This document shows positions 22,414-26,685 of a stretch of 26,685 nt of DNA, one piece after another (the stretch's first letter is position 1; each line of letters opens with the position of its first letter). The DNA comes from a virus, in IMG/VR virus record IMGVR_UViG_3300010938_000124, positions 1-26,685 of that record. The stretch is one strand, 5' to 3'. A program made the position numbers and the translations under genes. The notes below the pieces were generated by a model. The model did not search any database. It worked only from the letters and a program-made list of their open reading frames with translations, and was not told where the DNA came from.

Positions 22414-22558
22414 CACCATCCTCGTCACGAGGTTCGTGTAGCACAAGACGCAAAAGTTCCGGGTTCCGCTTTAGCACCGCGACCACGCGCGACACATGCG
22501 CGCGGTCAGGTTGTGGGGGTCTGTTGCGGATACGCTCCAAAATGTCAGCTACGTTCAT
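22403..22558 (-). CDS. Small helical protein, 51 aa
   Basis: ATG 22558 follows GGAGG with a 4-base spacing, which excludes the longer frame from 22615. The peptide (MNVADILERIRNRPPQPDRA, then HVSRVVAVLKRNPELLRLVL) is helical with an acidic end (HEPRDEDGDAN) and overlaps the nuclease start by 11 bases. Its pattern of two short basic helices might contact DNA or a partner protein, but no family is recognised. About 90 bases upstream hold no gene. Confidence 0.6.
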   Translation of the reverse strand: MNVADILERIRNRPPQPDRAHVSRVVAVLKRNPELLRLVLHEPRDEDGDAN

Positions 22559-22649
22559 CGGTCCTCCACGAAGTGGGCCAGAGTCAGGGCGTATCTGGCT
22601 ACCCGCGTGCGGCATGCCCTACCCTTTCGGGCGCGGTATTCTGACGTGT
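22559..22649 (-). other. 91-base noncoding gap with small stem-loops
   Basis: Between two replication-operon genes. In minus-strand RNA a CCC-GAAA-GGG mini-hairpin and a CCAGA...TCTGG pairing are visible, plus the 8-base palindrome GGCATGCC. No U-tract and no promoter boxes of note. I see no gene. Confidence 0.4.
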
Positions 22650-22865
22650 TCACACCTTGATGCCGAGAGCGGCCAGCTTCTGCGCCACCGTGGGATCCTT
22701 CGCCGCGCTCACAATCGCGTGGTACAGAGCGCGGTCGCGCTTCTGCTTCTCCGCGTACGCGCGACTCCGCTCGCGCGAAGCGATGTACGCATTCAGCGCG
22801 ACCGGGACGGCGTCCTCACCGAAGCGGGCGACGAAGTCGGCGAGCGCCTTGTCGTAGGTGGCCAT
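22650..22865 (-). CDS. Helical protein, 71 aa, first gene of the replication operon
   Basis: ATG 22865 with AGGGGG 8 bases upstream. The protein (MATYDKALADFVARFGEDAV, then PVALNAYIASRERSRAYAEK) is almost wholly helical, basic in the middle (KQKRDRALYHAIVSAAKDPT) and ends AALGIKV. The C-terminal pattern resembles small ribosome- or nucleic acid-associated helical proteins, but I cannot name the family. It is the first gene behind the promoter at 22919-22947, about 47 bases from the predicted RNA start, so it would be among the earliest products of this operon. Confidence 0.65.
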   Translation of the reverse strand: MATYDKALADFVARFGEDAVPVALNAYIASRERSRAYAEKQKRDRALYHAIVSAAKDPTVAQKLAALGIKV

Positions 22866-22895
22866 ACGGTTCACCCCCTTTCCGGTTGGAGTGTG

Positions 22896-22917
22896 CTCCC
22901 CTATTTGGGACGGGGAG
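22896..22917. promoter_or_regulatory. Inverted repeat at the predicted transcript start
   Basis: Arms CTCCCC and GGGGAG flank a 10-base spacer. The repeat abuts the -10 box and covers the expected start of the minus transcript, so it could be an operator for a repressor or form a 5' hairpin in the RNA. Confidence 0.45.
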
Positions 22918-22918
22918 G

Positions 22919-22947
22919 ATCCTATCATATCCTTCCCGGGATGTCAA
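22919..22947 (-). promoter_or_regulatory. Sigma70-like promoter for the replication operon
   Basis: Read on the minus strand: TTGACA (22942-22947, perfect -35), a 17-base spacer, and TAGGAT (22919-22924, -10 with four of six consensus bases) preceded by TGA, an extended -10 element. Transcription would start near 22911 and run leftward into the genes ending at 14423. The sequence upstream is AT-rich, which can help polymerase binding. It suggests the phage relies on host RNA polymerase for this operon. Confidence 0.75.
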
Positions 22948-22965
22948 GGGGAAAATGCGTTCCCC
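22948..22965. promoter_or_regulatory. Inverted repeat next to the -35 box
   Basis: Arms GGGGAA and TTCCCC with a 6-base spacer, directly upstream of TTGACA. It could be an activator or repressor site. As RNA from the upstream gene it could fold into a short stem followed by only two U residues, too few for a good terminator. Confidence 0.45.
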
Positions 22966-22971
22966 AATAAA

Positions 22972-22985
22972 TTACAATCTTGTAA
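22972..22985. promoter_or_regulatory. 14-base palindrome upstream of the promoter
   Basis: TTACAA-TC-TTGTAA, AT-rich, about 25 bases upstream of the -35 box, where a regulator or the polymerase alpha subunit would bind. It is a plausible operator for a dimeric HTH protein. No second copy was seen elsewhere in the window by eye. Confidence 0.4.
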
Positions 22986-22999
22986 CAATCCCCGTTAGG

Positions 23000-23542
23000 T
23001 CACCGCCTCAAGTAGCGATGTATAACTTCCGCCACCGCGTCGTCGCCTAACAACTGTATCGCTGGACGGCCCATCAACCGCAGCGCGGCAGCAGGGTCAC
23101 GCAACAGCGTGTACCACGTCATGCCTGCGGCGAAGTACTCCTCGTCGCTCCGCGAGTCAGCGACGTATCTGTCGCCTACTTCGTAGGCCCGCGCTCGTTC
23201 CGCCTCACCCAGCTGGCCGTTGGCAAGTGCGCGGGCTACGCCCAACAGCTTGCTGAACCGGGTGTCGACTGGGTGGGCGCGTTCGTACTCTGCGACAACT
23301 GGCTCGGCAAGGTCTGCGGCCATAAGTCGAGCGACGCGGTCCAAACGTGGGTGAGCATACGCGGTGCGTATCGCCCATAAGCAGTCTGACGGGCCGTTAT
23401 ATTTCAGTATGTCTAGCATGTTGATGCGGTCCTTGTCGCCCCATTCGGGGCCAAGGCGCTGCGCAAGGTGCTCACGGCGCGCTGCGCAGGCGTGATGGTG
23501 CCGCAGGCGATACAACGAGGTATACAGTACTATTTTACGCAT
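23000..23542 (-). CDS. Helical-repeat protein, 180 aa, Imm5-like pattern
   Basis: ATG 23542 with GGAGG 9 bases upstream. After a basic N-terminus, the segment PSDCLWAIRTAYAHPRLDRV, then ARLMAADLAEPVVAEYERAH, then PVDTRFSKLLGVARALANGQ shows the DCLWA...R, A...AADLAE, P.D.R....A.A.A.G spacing that I know from helical proteins annotated as putative immunity (Imm5-like) in bacteria and phages. Later repeats (ARAYEVGDRYVADSRSDEEY) continue the alpha-hairpin style. The function of these proteins in phages is unknown to me. It is the gene nearest the promoter on its upstream side. Confidence 0.6.
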   Translation of the reverse strand: MRKIVLYTSLYRLRHHHACAARREHLAQRLGPEWGDKDRINMLDILKYNGPSDCLWAIRTAYAHPRLDRVARLMAADLAEPVVAEYERAHPVDTRFSKLLGVARALANGQLGEAERARAYEVGDRYVADSRSDEEYFAAGMTWYTLLRDPAAALRLMGRPAIQLLGDDAVAEVIHRYLRR

Positions 23543-23681
23543 CGCTGTGGTCCTCCTCAAGTGGCTTGCGCAAGTCGCTCCGCAGTTTGCGGAGCTCACG
23601 TTTCACCTTCACATCGTCGATTATGCGTTCCAAGTACCACAACACAACGCATATCGCGGCACGCGCTTCGCGGTCAATCAT
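23535..23681 (-). CDS. Small charged protein, 48 aa
   Basis: ATG 23681 overlaps the TGA of the upstream gene (ATGA), with AAGGGGGTGA before it. The protein (MIDREARAAICVVLWYLERI, then IDDVKVKRELRKLRSDLRKP) has a short hydrophobic helix and a highly charged coiled-coil-like end, and overlaps the next gene by 8 bases. It is too short for a family call; the coupled start and good site support translation. Confidence 0.55.
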   Translation of the reverse strand: MIDREARAAICVVLWYLERIIDDVKVKRELRKLRSDLRKPLEEDHSDA

Positions 23682-23989
23682 GACTCACCCCCTTCGGGAA
23701 TAAGTACCACGAGCGGCGTTCCGACTGGCGTACCGCCGCGGAACCGTGCGTGGAAGTATGTGTTCAACCCATACTTGAGCGTGACGTCGACGTCGCCGGG
23801 ACGGGTTTTCCACGTCTTCGGTTTGCCCGCTACCCGGGCACGGAGGACTTCGTCCTCAGAGTAGCGCCAGGTGACTACGTCACCCCACTTCAGTTCGCGC
23901 GCCTCGTCAGCGGTCATGAAGCGGTACCGCTGCAACGGGCGCTTCTTGCGCCGGTCGTGGCCGTCGTAGGCGTTAAAGGTCTTGATCAT
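23678..23989 (-). CDS. SH3-like small protein, 103 aa
   Basis: ATG 23989 with GGAGG 7 bases upstream. A basic N-terminus (YDGHDRRKKRPLQRYR) is followed by TADEARELKWGDVVTWRYSE, the start of an SH3/KOW-like barrel with strands VLRARVAGKP, VDVTLKYGLNTYFHARF and PLVVLIPEG. Such barrels are common in small phage proteins and often bind nucleic acid or protein, but this one is not otherwise recognised. Confidence 0.6.
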   Translation of the reverse strand: MIKTFNAYDGHDRRKKRPLQRYRFMTADEARELKWGDVVTWRYSEDEVLRARVAGKPKTWKTRPGDVDVTLKYGLNTYFHARFRGGTPVGTPLVVLIPEGGES

Positions 23990-24000
23990 GTTCGCACCTC

Positions 24001-24300
24001 CTAGCGAAGTCGCTCCACCACGGGAGCTGTGTCACGAATGGTCTGCAGCAGTTGCTTCAACTCGTCCTCCGCGCCTGCGTGGCGCAGGTCGACGTTGTGC
24101 ATACACTCCAAGGCGGTGCCGAGTTGGTCCACGTCCGCGGCGCGGACGATGTAGTCGCCGGTTGCGGCCGTGTTGATGCCGAGTACGTCGAGTAGGGCCC
24201 GGGACGTTACTCCGCCAGCCTGTGGCGCCTGACGGCGGAACAACGTACGGTTGACGTTGCGCACTTCGACATACGACGCTCTAGTCTTGAGGAGAAACAT
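24001..24300 (-). CDS. Small protein, 99 aa, unknown
   Basis: ATG 24300 with GGGAGG 9 bases upstream; the start lies 20 bases inside the upstream gene. An N-terminal strand-rich region (LKTRASYVEVRNVNRTLFRR) leads to a helical half (ADVDQLGTALECMHNVDLRH, then AEDELKQLLQTIRDTAPVVE). No motif known to me. It belongs to the chain of closely spaced small genes. Confidence 0.55.
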   Translation of the reverse strand: MFLLKTRASYVEVRNVNRTLFRRQAPQAGGVTSRALLDVLGINTAATGDYIVRAADVDQLGTALECMHNVDLRHAGAEDELKQLLQTIRDTAPVVERLR

Positions 24301-24487
24301 TTACGGTCACCTCCCATAGTTTGATTCGTGCGCTGGTCATGCCGACCAGGCGCAACGTACGTCCGTCGAGTACCTCGACTCGTAGTCCGTATGCTACGCC
24401 GTTGGCGTTTAGCAACGGACTGTAGAACTCCTCACGTCGTGTTACGTCGTCCACTAGGTGCGGGATCCCGATTACGTTTACGCTCAC
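24281..24487 (-). CDS. Small beta-rich protein, 68 aa
   Basis: GTG start at 24487 with GGAGG 6 bases upstream, the decisive evidence for this start. The sequence (SVNVIGIPHLVDDVTRREEF, then NGVAYGLRVEVLDGRTLRLV) is strand-rich and ends KLWEVTVNVSPQD. The start overlaps the 56-residue gene upstream by 56 bases in another frame. Function unknown. Confidence 0.6.
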   Translation of the reverse strand: MSVNVIGIPHLVDDVTRREEFYSPLLNANGVAYGLRVEVLDGRTLRLVGMTSARIKLWEVTVNVSPQD

Positions 24488-24602
24488 GCTGGTCCTCCTT
24501 CGCCGCGAGGCGGCGCATCAGTAGTGCAACGCCGATGTTGCTATGCCACGTAGGCTGACGCTCGGCGTGGCTGAGTATGTCGTTGTAACGTCGCGGTTTC
24601 AT
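24432..24602 (-). CDS. Small basic protein, 56 aa
   Basis: ATG 24602 overlaps the TGA of the upstream gene (ATGA). The protein (MKPRRYNDILSHAERQPTWH, then SNIGVALLMRRLAAKEDQRE) is basic and helical with an arginine-rich C-terminus. AAGGATGA lies a bit far upstream, so translation is likely coupled. The ribosome site of the next gene lies inside it. Not recognised. Confidence 0.5.
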   Translation of the reverse strand: MKPRRYNDILSHAERQPTWHSNIGVALLMRRLAAKEDQRERKRNRDPAPSGRRNTT

Positions 24603-24913
24603 GAGAGTGTCTCATCCTTTGGCAAGAGGTCTTCCAACGCGCACGCAAGTGCGACGTCGGCCTGAAGTCCTACGTGCATCCAGCGTGGTTCGCTACAGGT
24701 ACCAAGCACACGAATAACGGAGTTGTACACAGTTGCAACGGCCTCCAAGACGCGGTCGTTGGTAGAGTACGCGGTGCGAAGCCGCTCTGCTGTGTCGGGT
24801 GGGAACTCCGGCCACTCAACTTTCGGGTTGGTAAGTTTGACCCGCCGTGCGACGACGAGTCGGTCGAGAAGTGTGTTGGTGCTGACGAGCTCGTTGCCGT
24901 TTGCGTCTCTCAT
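24599..24913 (-). CDS. LEDLLP-family protein, copy 1 (104 aa)
   Basis: ATG 24913 with AAGGAGA 7 bases upstream. It is a paralogue of the neighbouring protein at 24936-25244: both share STNTLLDR/YTNSLLAR near the start, W..FP followed by an LR..Y....R.LE helix, and GLQADVALACALEDLLP / GLQLDVMLARLLEDLLP at the end. The fold is helical. The family is unknown to me; two adjacent copies suggest a protein under diversifying or dosage selection, typical of early phage effectors. Confidence 0.65.
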   Translation of the reverse strand: MRDANGNELVSTNTLLDRLVVARRVKLTNPKVEWPEFPPDTAERLRTAYSTNDRVLEAVATVYNSVIRVLGTCSEPRWMHVGLQADVALACALEDLLPKDETLS

Positions 24914-24935
24914 GAGGAGGTCTCCTTTCGTGTAG

Positions 24936-25244
24936 TCACTTCTTGTCGCCCTGTGGCAACAAGTCCTCCAACAACCGCGCGAGCATAACGTCGAGCTGCA
25001 GTCCCAACTCGAGGAATTTGAGGTGTCCAGTAGTCGTGATGGTGTAGAAAGTCAGCATGTTCATGAACGCCAGTATCTCGAGCAGGCGTTCGGTAGGTGT
25101 GTACTTTCCCCGGAGCTCGGCCGCAAACTTGTCGGGGAACTTGAGCCATTTGGCGCGGTCAAGCTCACTCGCAACTTCCTTCGTCGCAGCTGCACGCGCG
25201 AGGAGAGAGTTGGTGTAGCGGAGCTCAGGCTTAACACAGTCCAT
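24936..25244 (-). CDS. LEDLLP-family protein, copy 2 (102 aa)
   Basis: ATG 25244 with GGAGG 6 bases upstream. It is the tandem paralogue of the gene at 24599. Conserved parts are TNSLLAR (11-17), W-x-x-FP (33-37), the LRGKYTPTERLLEI helix, and GLQLDVMLARLLEDLLP at the end. The middle is more hydrophobic than in copy 1 (LAFMNMLTFYTITTTG), so the two may differ in location or partner. Confidence 0.65.
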   Translation of the reverse strand: MDCVKPELRYTNSLLARAAATKEVASELDRAKWLKFPDKFAAELRGKYTPTERLLEILAFMNMLTFYTITTTGHLKFLELGLQLDVMLARLLEDLLPQGDKK

Positions 25245-25267
25245 GGTGCACCTCCGAAGTGTGATAA

Positions 25268-25291
25268 CCTTCTGGCAAAATTGCCAGGAGG
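25268..25291. repeat. Inverted repeat between early genes
   Basis: Arms CCTTCTGGCAA and TTGCCAGGAGG pair around AA with one mismatch, in the 57-base gap between two minus-strand genes. No U-tract follows on either strand. It may be a protein-binding site or an RNA hairpin between cistrons. Confidence 0.5.
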
Positions 25292-25301
25292 TACTGTCAT
25301 G

Positions 25302-25553
25302 TTAGTCCTCCAAATCGTACTCCTCAATCTGGAAATAGTCGAAGTCGTTGTGGGCGTACCCCCTCAGCACGTCGACGTGCCACTCCCATGCGACGCGCTC
25401 GTCCGCGGGTATGTCCGCCTTGCGGACCTCGCGGACCTGCTCGTCGATCAGCGTGTGCCAAGTGGCACGGGCGCCTTCTTCGGTACGGTGGACCGACACG
25501 GTCCACGGCGTGCCGTTAAACTCTCCGTGAACGACCACGTATACCTTGCTCAT
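25302..25553 (-). CDS. VY-family small protein, copy 1 (83 aa)
   Basis: ATG 25553 overlaps the stop of the next paralogue upstream, with GAGGTG 5 bases before. MSKVYVVVHGEFNGTPWTVS, then VHRTEEGARATWHTLIDEQV shares its frame with the two genes to the right: a first strand [KR]VY[VI]V, then SVH.T..GAR.....[LV][IV]D. The C-terminal half (ADERVAWEWHVDVLRGYAHN, then DFDYFQIEEYDLED) diverges but keeps the acidic ...VEEYE-like end. A compact alpha/beta fold is likely. Function unknown. Confidence 0.7.
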   Translation of the reverse strand: MSKVYVVVHGEFNGTPWTVSVHRTEEGARATWHTLIDEQVREVRKADIPADERVAWEWHVDVLRGYAHNDFDYFQIEEYDLED

Positions 25554-25783
25554 GGCTTCACCTCGTATTCCCCGACTGTGAACAGGTCATCGTTGATTAC
25601 CGCGTACAGCTCGTCCTCGTTGACCCTGCACACTTCGTCCTCTTTAGGAGGACCCCACCGCCTAATGGAGTCGTCGACGACCTCACGCAACGTGGCGCGT
25701 GCGCCGTCTAGGGTCCCGTGAACAGATTCCACGATCCGACTTCCGTACCGACTTCGCCAGAATACAATGTACACTCGACTCAT
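25550..25783 (-). CDS. VY-family small protein, copy 2 (77 aa)
   Basis: ATG 25783 overlaps the stop of the copy upstream. The middle member of a three-gene tandem family: MSRVYIVFWRSRYGSRIVES, then VHGTLDGARATLREVVDDSI and the end EDELYAVINDDLFTVGEYEV. It is closest to copy 3 (RW.P...DE..V.E.ELYA.I..D...V.EYEV). The short, acidic, strand-helix-strand layout could be a decoy or inhibitor fold, which is speculation. Confidence 0.7.
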   Translation of the reverse strand: MSRVYIVFWRSRYGSRIVESVHGTLDGARATLREVVDDSIRRWGPPKEDEVCRVNEDELYAVINDDLFTVGEYEVKP

Positions 25784-26010
25784 GGCTGCACCTCATACTC
25801 CTCGACCGAGACGAAGTCGCAGCCGATCAGCGCGTACAGCTCAGTCTCGTCGACCTTGTACTCATCGCCCTCCGCGATGGGGGACCATCGCTCAGTAAGA
25901 TCGTCGACAAGTTTGCGCCACGCGGTGCGCGCGCCGTCTACGGTTGCGTGGACAGAGTCCACGGCCCCGCCTTCGTACTGCTCTCCGCACATCACAACGT
26001 ACACTTTCAT
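25780..26010 (-). CDS. VY-family small protein, copy 3 (76 aa)
   Basis: ATG 26010 with AAGGAGG 7 bases upstream; a longer frame from 26157 lies inside the zinc-finger gene and is rejected. KVYVVMCGEQYEGGAVDSVH, then ATVDGARTAWRKLVDDLTER, then TELYALIGCDFVSVEEYEVQ matches copies 1 and 2. It is the first of the three in transcription order and has the strongest ribosome site. Confidence 0.7.
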   Translation of the reverse strand: MKVYVVMCGEQYEGGAVDSVHATVDGARTAWRKLVDDLTERWSPIAEGDEYKVDETELYALIGCDFVSVEEYEVQP

Positions 26011-26300
26011 CTCTCCACCTCCTTGTATGGTTCTCCGGGACCCGCGTATACGACGAAGTCCCCAGACTCTACCCAATGGGTAGGATGCACTTCGTGTGTG
26101 TCCACCACGTGCGGAACGAGCTCCGCCACGCGGCGGCCGCACAAGTAGCAAGTCCACGCGTCACCGCGCTTGTGGCCAATCACTTGGCCGTACACCAGGT
26201 GCACCCCGTGAAGGGGGCACCTGGCGTTGTACGACTCCCAACCGCAGAGCGGGCAGTACACGGTTGGGGTAAACATTTCATCAATATCGTGGTCGTTCAT
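26007..26300 (-). CDS. Zinc-finger protein, 97 aa
   Basis: ATG 26300 with GGAGG 7 bases upstream. Two candidate zinc sites are visible: C16-x2-C19, C28 and H31 (YCPLCGWESYNARCPLHG), and C51-x2-C54 with H64 and H69 (CYLCGRRVAELVPHVVDTH), the second of classical C2H2 shape. The remainder is short strands (GDFVVYAGPGEPY). Small zinc-finger proteins in early phage regions often bind DNA or host proteins; the target is unknown. The stop overlaps the next start. Confidence 0.7.
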   Translation of the reverse strand: MNDHDIDEMFTPTVYCPLCGWESYNARCPLHGVHLVYGQVIGHKRGDAWTCYLCGRRVAELVPHVVDTHEVHPTHWVESGDFVVYAGPGEPYKEVER

Positions 26301-26304
26301 GGGC

Positions 26305-26520
26305 TCACCTCCTCACGATCCGTGTGACGACTCCGTCGCGCACCTCGACCGCCACGTACCACCGATGGGGCTCGGGGTAATGCGGTCCCTCAATCGCGAC
26401 GACTCCGTCACGCACGTCGGGGCCAAATGGCCCAGGTTGGAACACCTCGAGCTTCTCGCCCCGTGCGAACGCGGCAAGAAACTCTTTCTTCGTGCGGAAG
26501 TTTCTGACCGTGTACGCCAT
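26305..26520 (-). CDS. Small protein, 71 aa, unknown
   Basis: ATG 26520 with AAGGAG 6 bases upstream. It has a helical, basic N-terminus (VRNFRTKKEFLAAFARGEKL) and a beta-rich end with two matching VRDGVV segments (PDVRDGVVAIEG and VEVRDGVVTRIVRR), which suggests a beta-hairpin repeat. The first protein-coding gene after the tRNA. Not recognised. Confidence 0.6.
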   Translation of the reverse strand: MAYTVRNFRTKKEFLAAFARGEKLEVFQPGPFGPDVRDGVVAIEGPHYPEPHRWYVAVEVRDGVVTRIVRR

Positions 26521-26568
26521 GGCGTACTCCTTTCTCCGCGTGCAGGATGCGCGGCCCCCATATTAGGT

Positions 26569-26643
26569 TGGAGCCGACGGAGGGATTTGAACCCCCAACC
26601 CGGTGATCACAATTCACCCGCTCTACCGTTGAGCTACGTCGGC
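26569..26643 (-). tRNA. tRNA-Thr(UGU)
   Basis: A full cloverleaf is readable: acceptor GCCGACG/CGTCGGC, D arm GCTC...GAGC, anticodon stem GGTGA/TCACC with loop ATTGTGA, a 5-base variable loop, T arm GGGGG-TTCAAAT-CCCTC, discriminator U, and an encoded CCA. Anticodon positions 34-36 read UGU, for ACA threonine codons. The acceptor G1-C72 and C2-G71 pairs match threonine identity. Position 37 is G, where bacterial threonine tRNAs have A. It probably supplements the host pool for late genes. Confidence 0.85.
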
Positions 26644-26685
26644 TTCGCCGTTGCGTTACTCGCTCGTCCACTTCGTGCGCACGGC
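26644..26685. other. Right edge, nothing recognised
   Basis: The 42 bases right of the tRNA hold no gene or clear promoter; too short to judge. Confidence 0.4.

Noticed and set aside
22948-22965. Intrinsic terminator for the 23000 gene
   Set aside because: The stem has only six pairs and two U residues follow it; more likely part of the control region.
25023-25721. 232-residue plus-strand frame with a GGAGG-ATG look-alike at 25287-25301
   Set aside because: It runs antisense to three minus-strand genes with clear paralogy and good ribosome sites; its sequence is biased and motif-free.
26569-26643. tRNA-His(GUG) reading of the anticodon loop
   Set aside because: Only the register with stem GGTGA/TCACC pairs, which puts UGU at 34-36; histidine marks (G-1, C73) are absent and the acceptor resembles threonine tRNA.

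Overview
This window looks like a piece of a tailed double-stranded DNA phage genome, or a prophage or virome contig of one, with no recognisable host genes. The evidence is a gapless late operon of virion and lysis genes facing a compact replication operon of phage type, followed by a dense run of very small genes. A short-tailed (podovirus-like) virion is inferred from a P22 gp10-like beta-propeller protein and a 1188-residue internal protein. Terminase, portal and capsid genes are not present and presumably lie left of base 1. The DNA is GC-rich, ribosome sites are mostly GGAGG-like, and several GTG starts are used. The host cannot be named; the SleB-type hydrolase plus GTA-type 3TM holin is a combination I associate with phages of Gram-negative hosts.

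Bases 1-14426, plus strand: one polycistron in which nearly every stop overlaps or abuts the next start (ATGA, GTGA, TGATG or TAATG types), so its promoter must be upstream of the window. In order it holds: a truncated structural protein; a small membrane protein; a PurD-like ATP-grasp protein; a fibre-like protein with a signal peptide; an Ig/prealbumin-like protein; a head-to-tail adaptor candidate; a fibre; a small protein; a beta-propeller tail protein; three internal/ejection protein candidates; and a second, shortened PurD-like protein. The lysis region follows: a membrane/coiled-coil protein, a SleB hydrolase, an HEVGH metallopeptidase, a 3TM holin, a 48-residue partial duplicate of that holin, and a small basic protein.

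Bases 14423-22865, minus strand: the replication and recombination operon, read right to left. It encodes a Cas4-like nuclease, a Sak4-like ATPase, a DUF669-like ssDNA-binding protein, a ParB-DNA methyltransferase fusion, a uracil-DNA glycosylase fused to a 3'-5' exonuclease, a family A DNA polymerase, a DUF3987-type helicase/primase, and a small HTH protein with two tiny unknown genes just before it. A sigma70-like promoter (22919-22947) with three flanking inverted repeats sits at its head. The exonuclease active site appears to be shared between two proteins: motifs I and II are in the glycosylase fusion and motif III is at the start of the polymerase.

Bases 23000-26520, minus strand: thirteen small genes of early-region character, including two families made by tandem duplication (three VY-type genes and two LEDLLP-type genes) and a zinc-finger protein. 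A tRNA-Thr(UGU) gene with encoded CCA closes the window on the right.

The strongest candidates for something undescribed are the split glycosylase-exonuclease/polymerase replisome, the pair of PurD-like ATP-grasp proteins bracketing the tail and ejection genes, and the mini-holin born by duplication.
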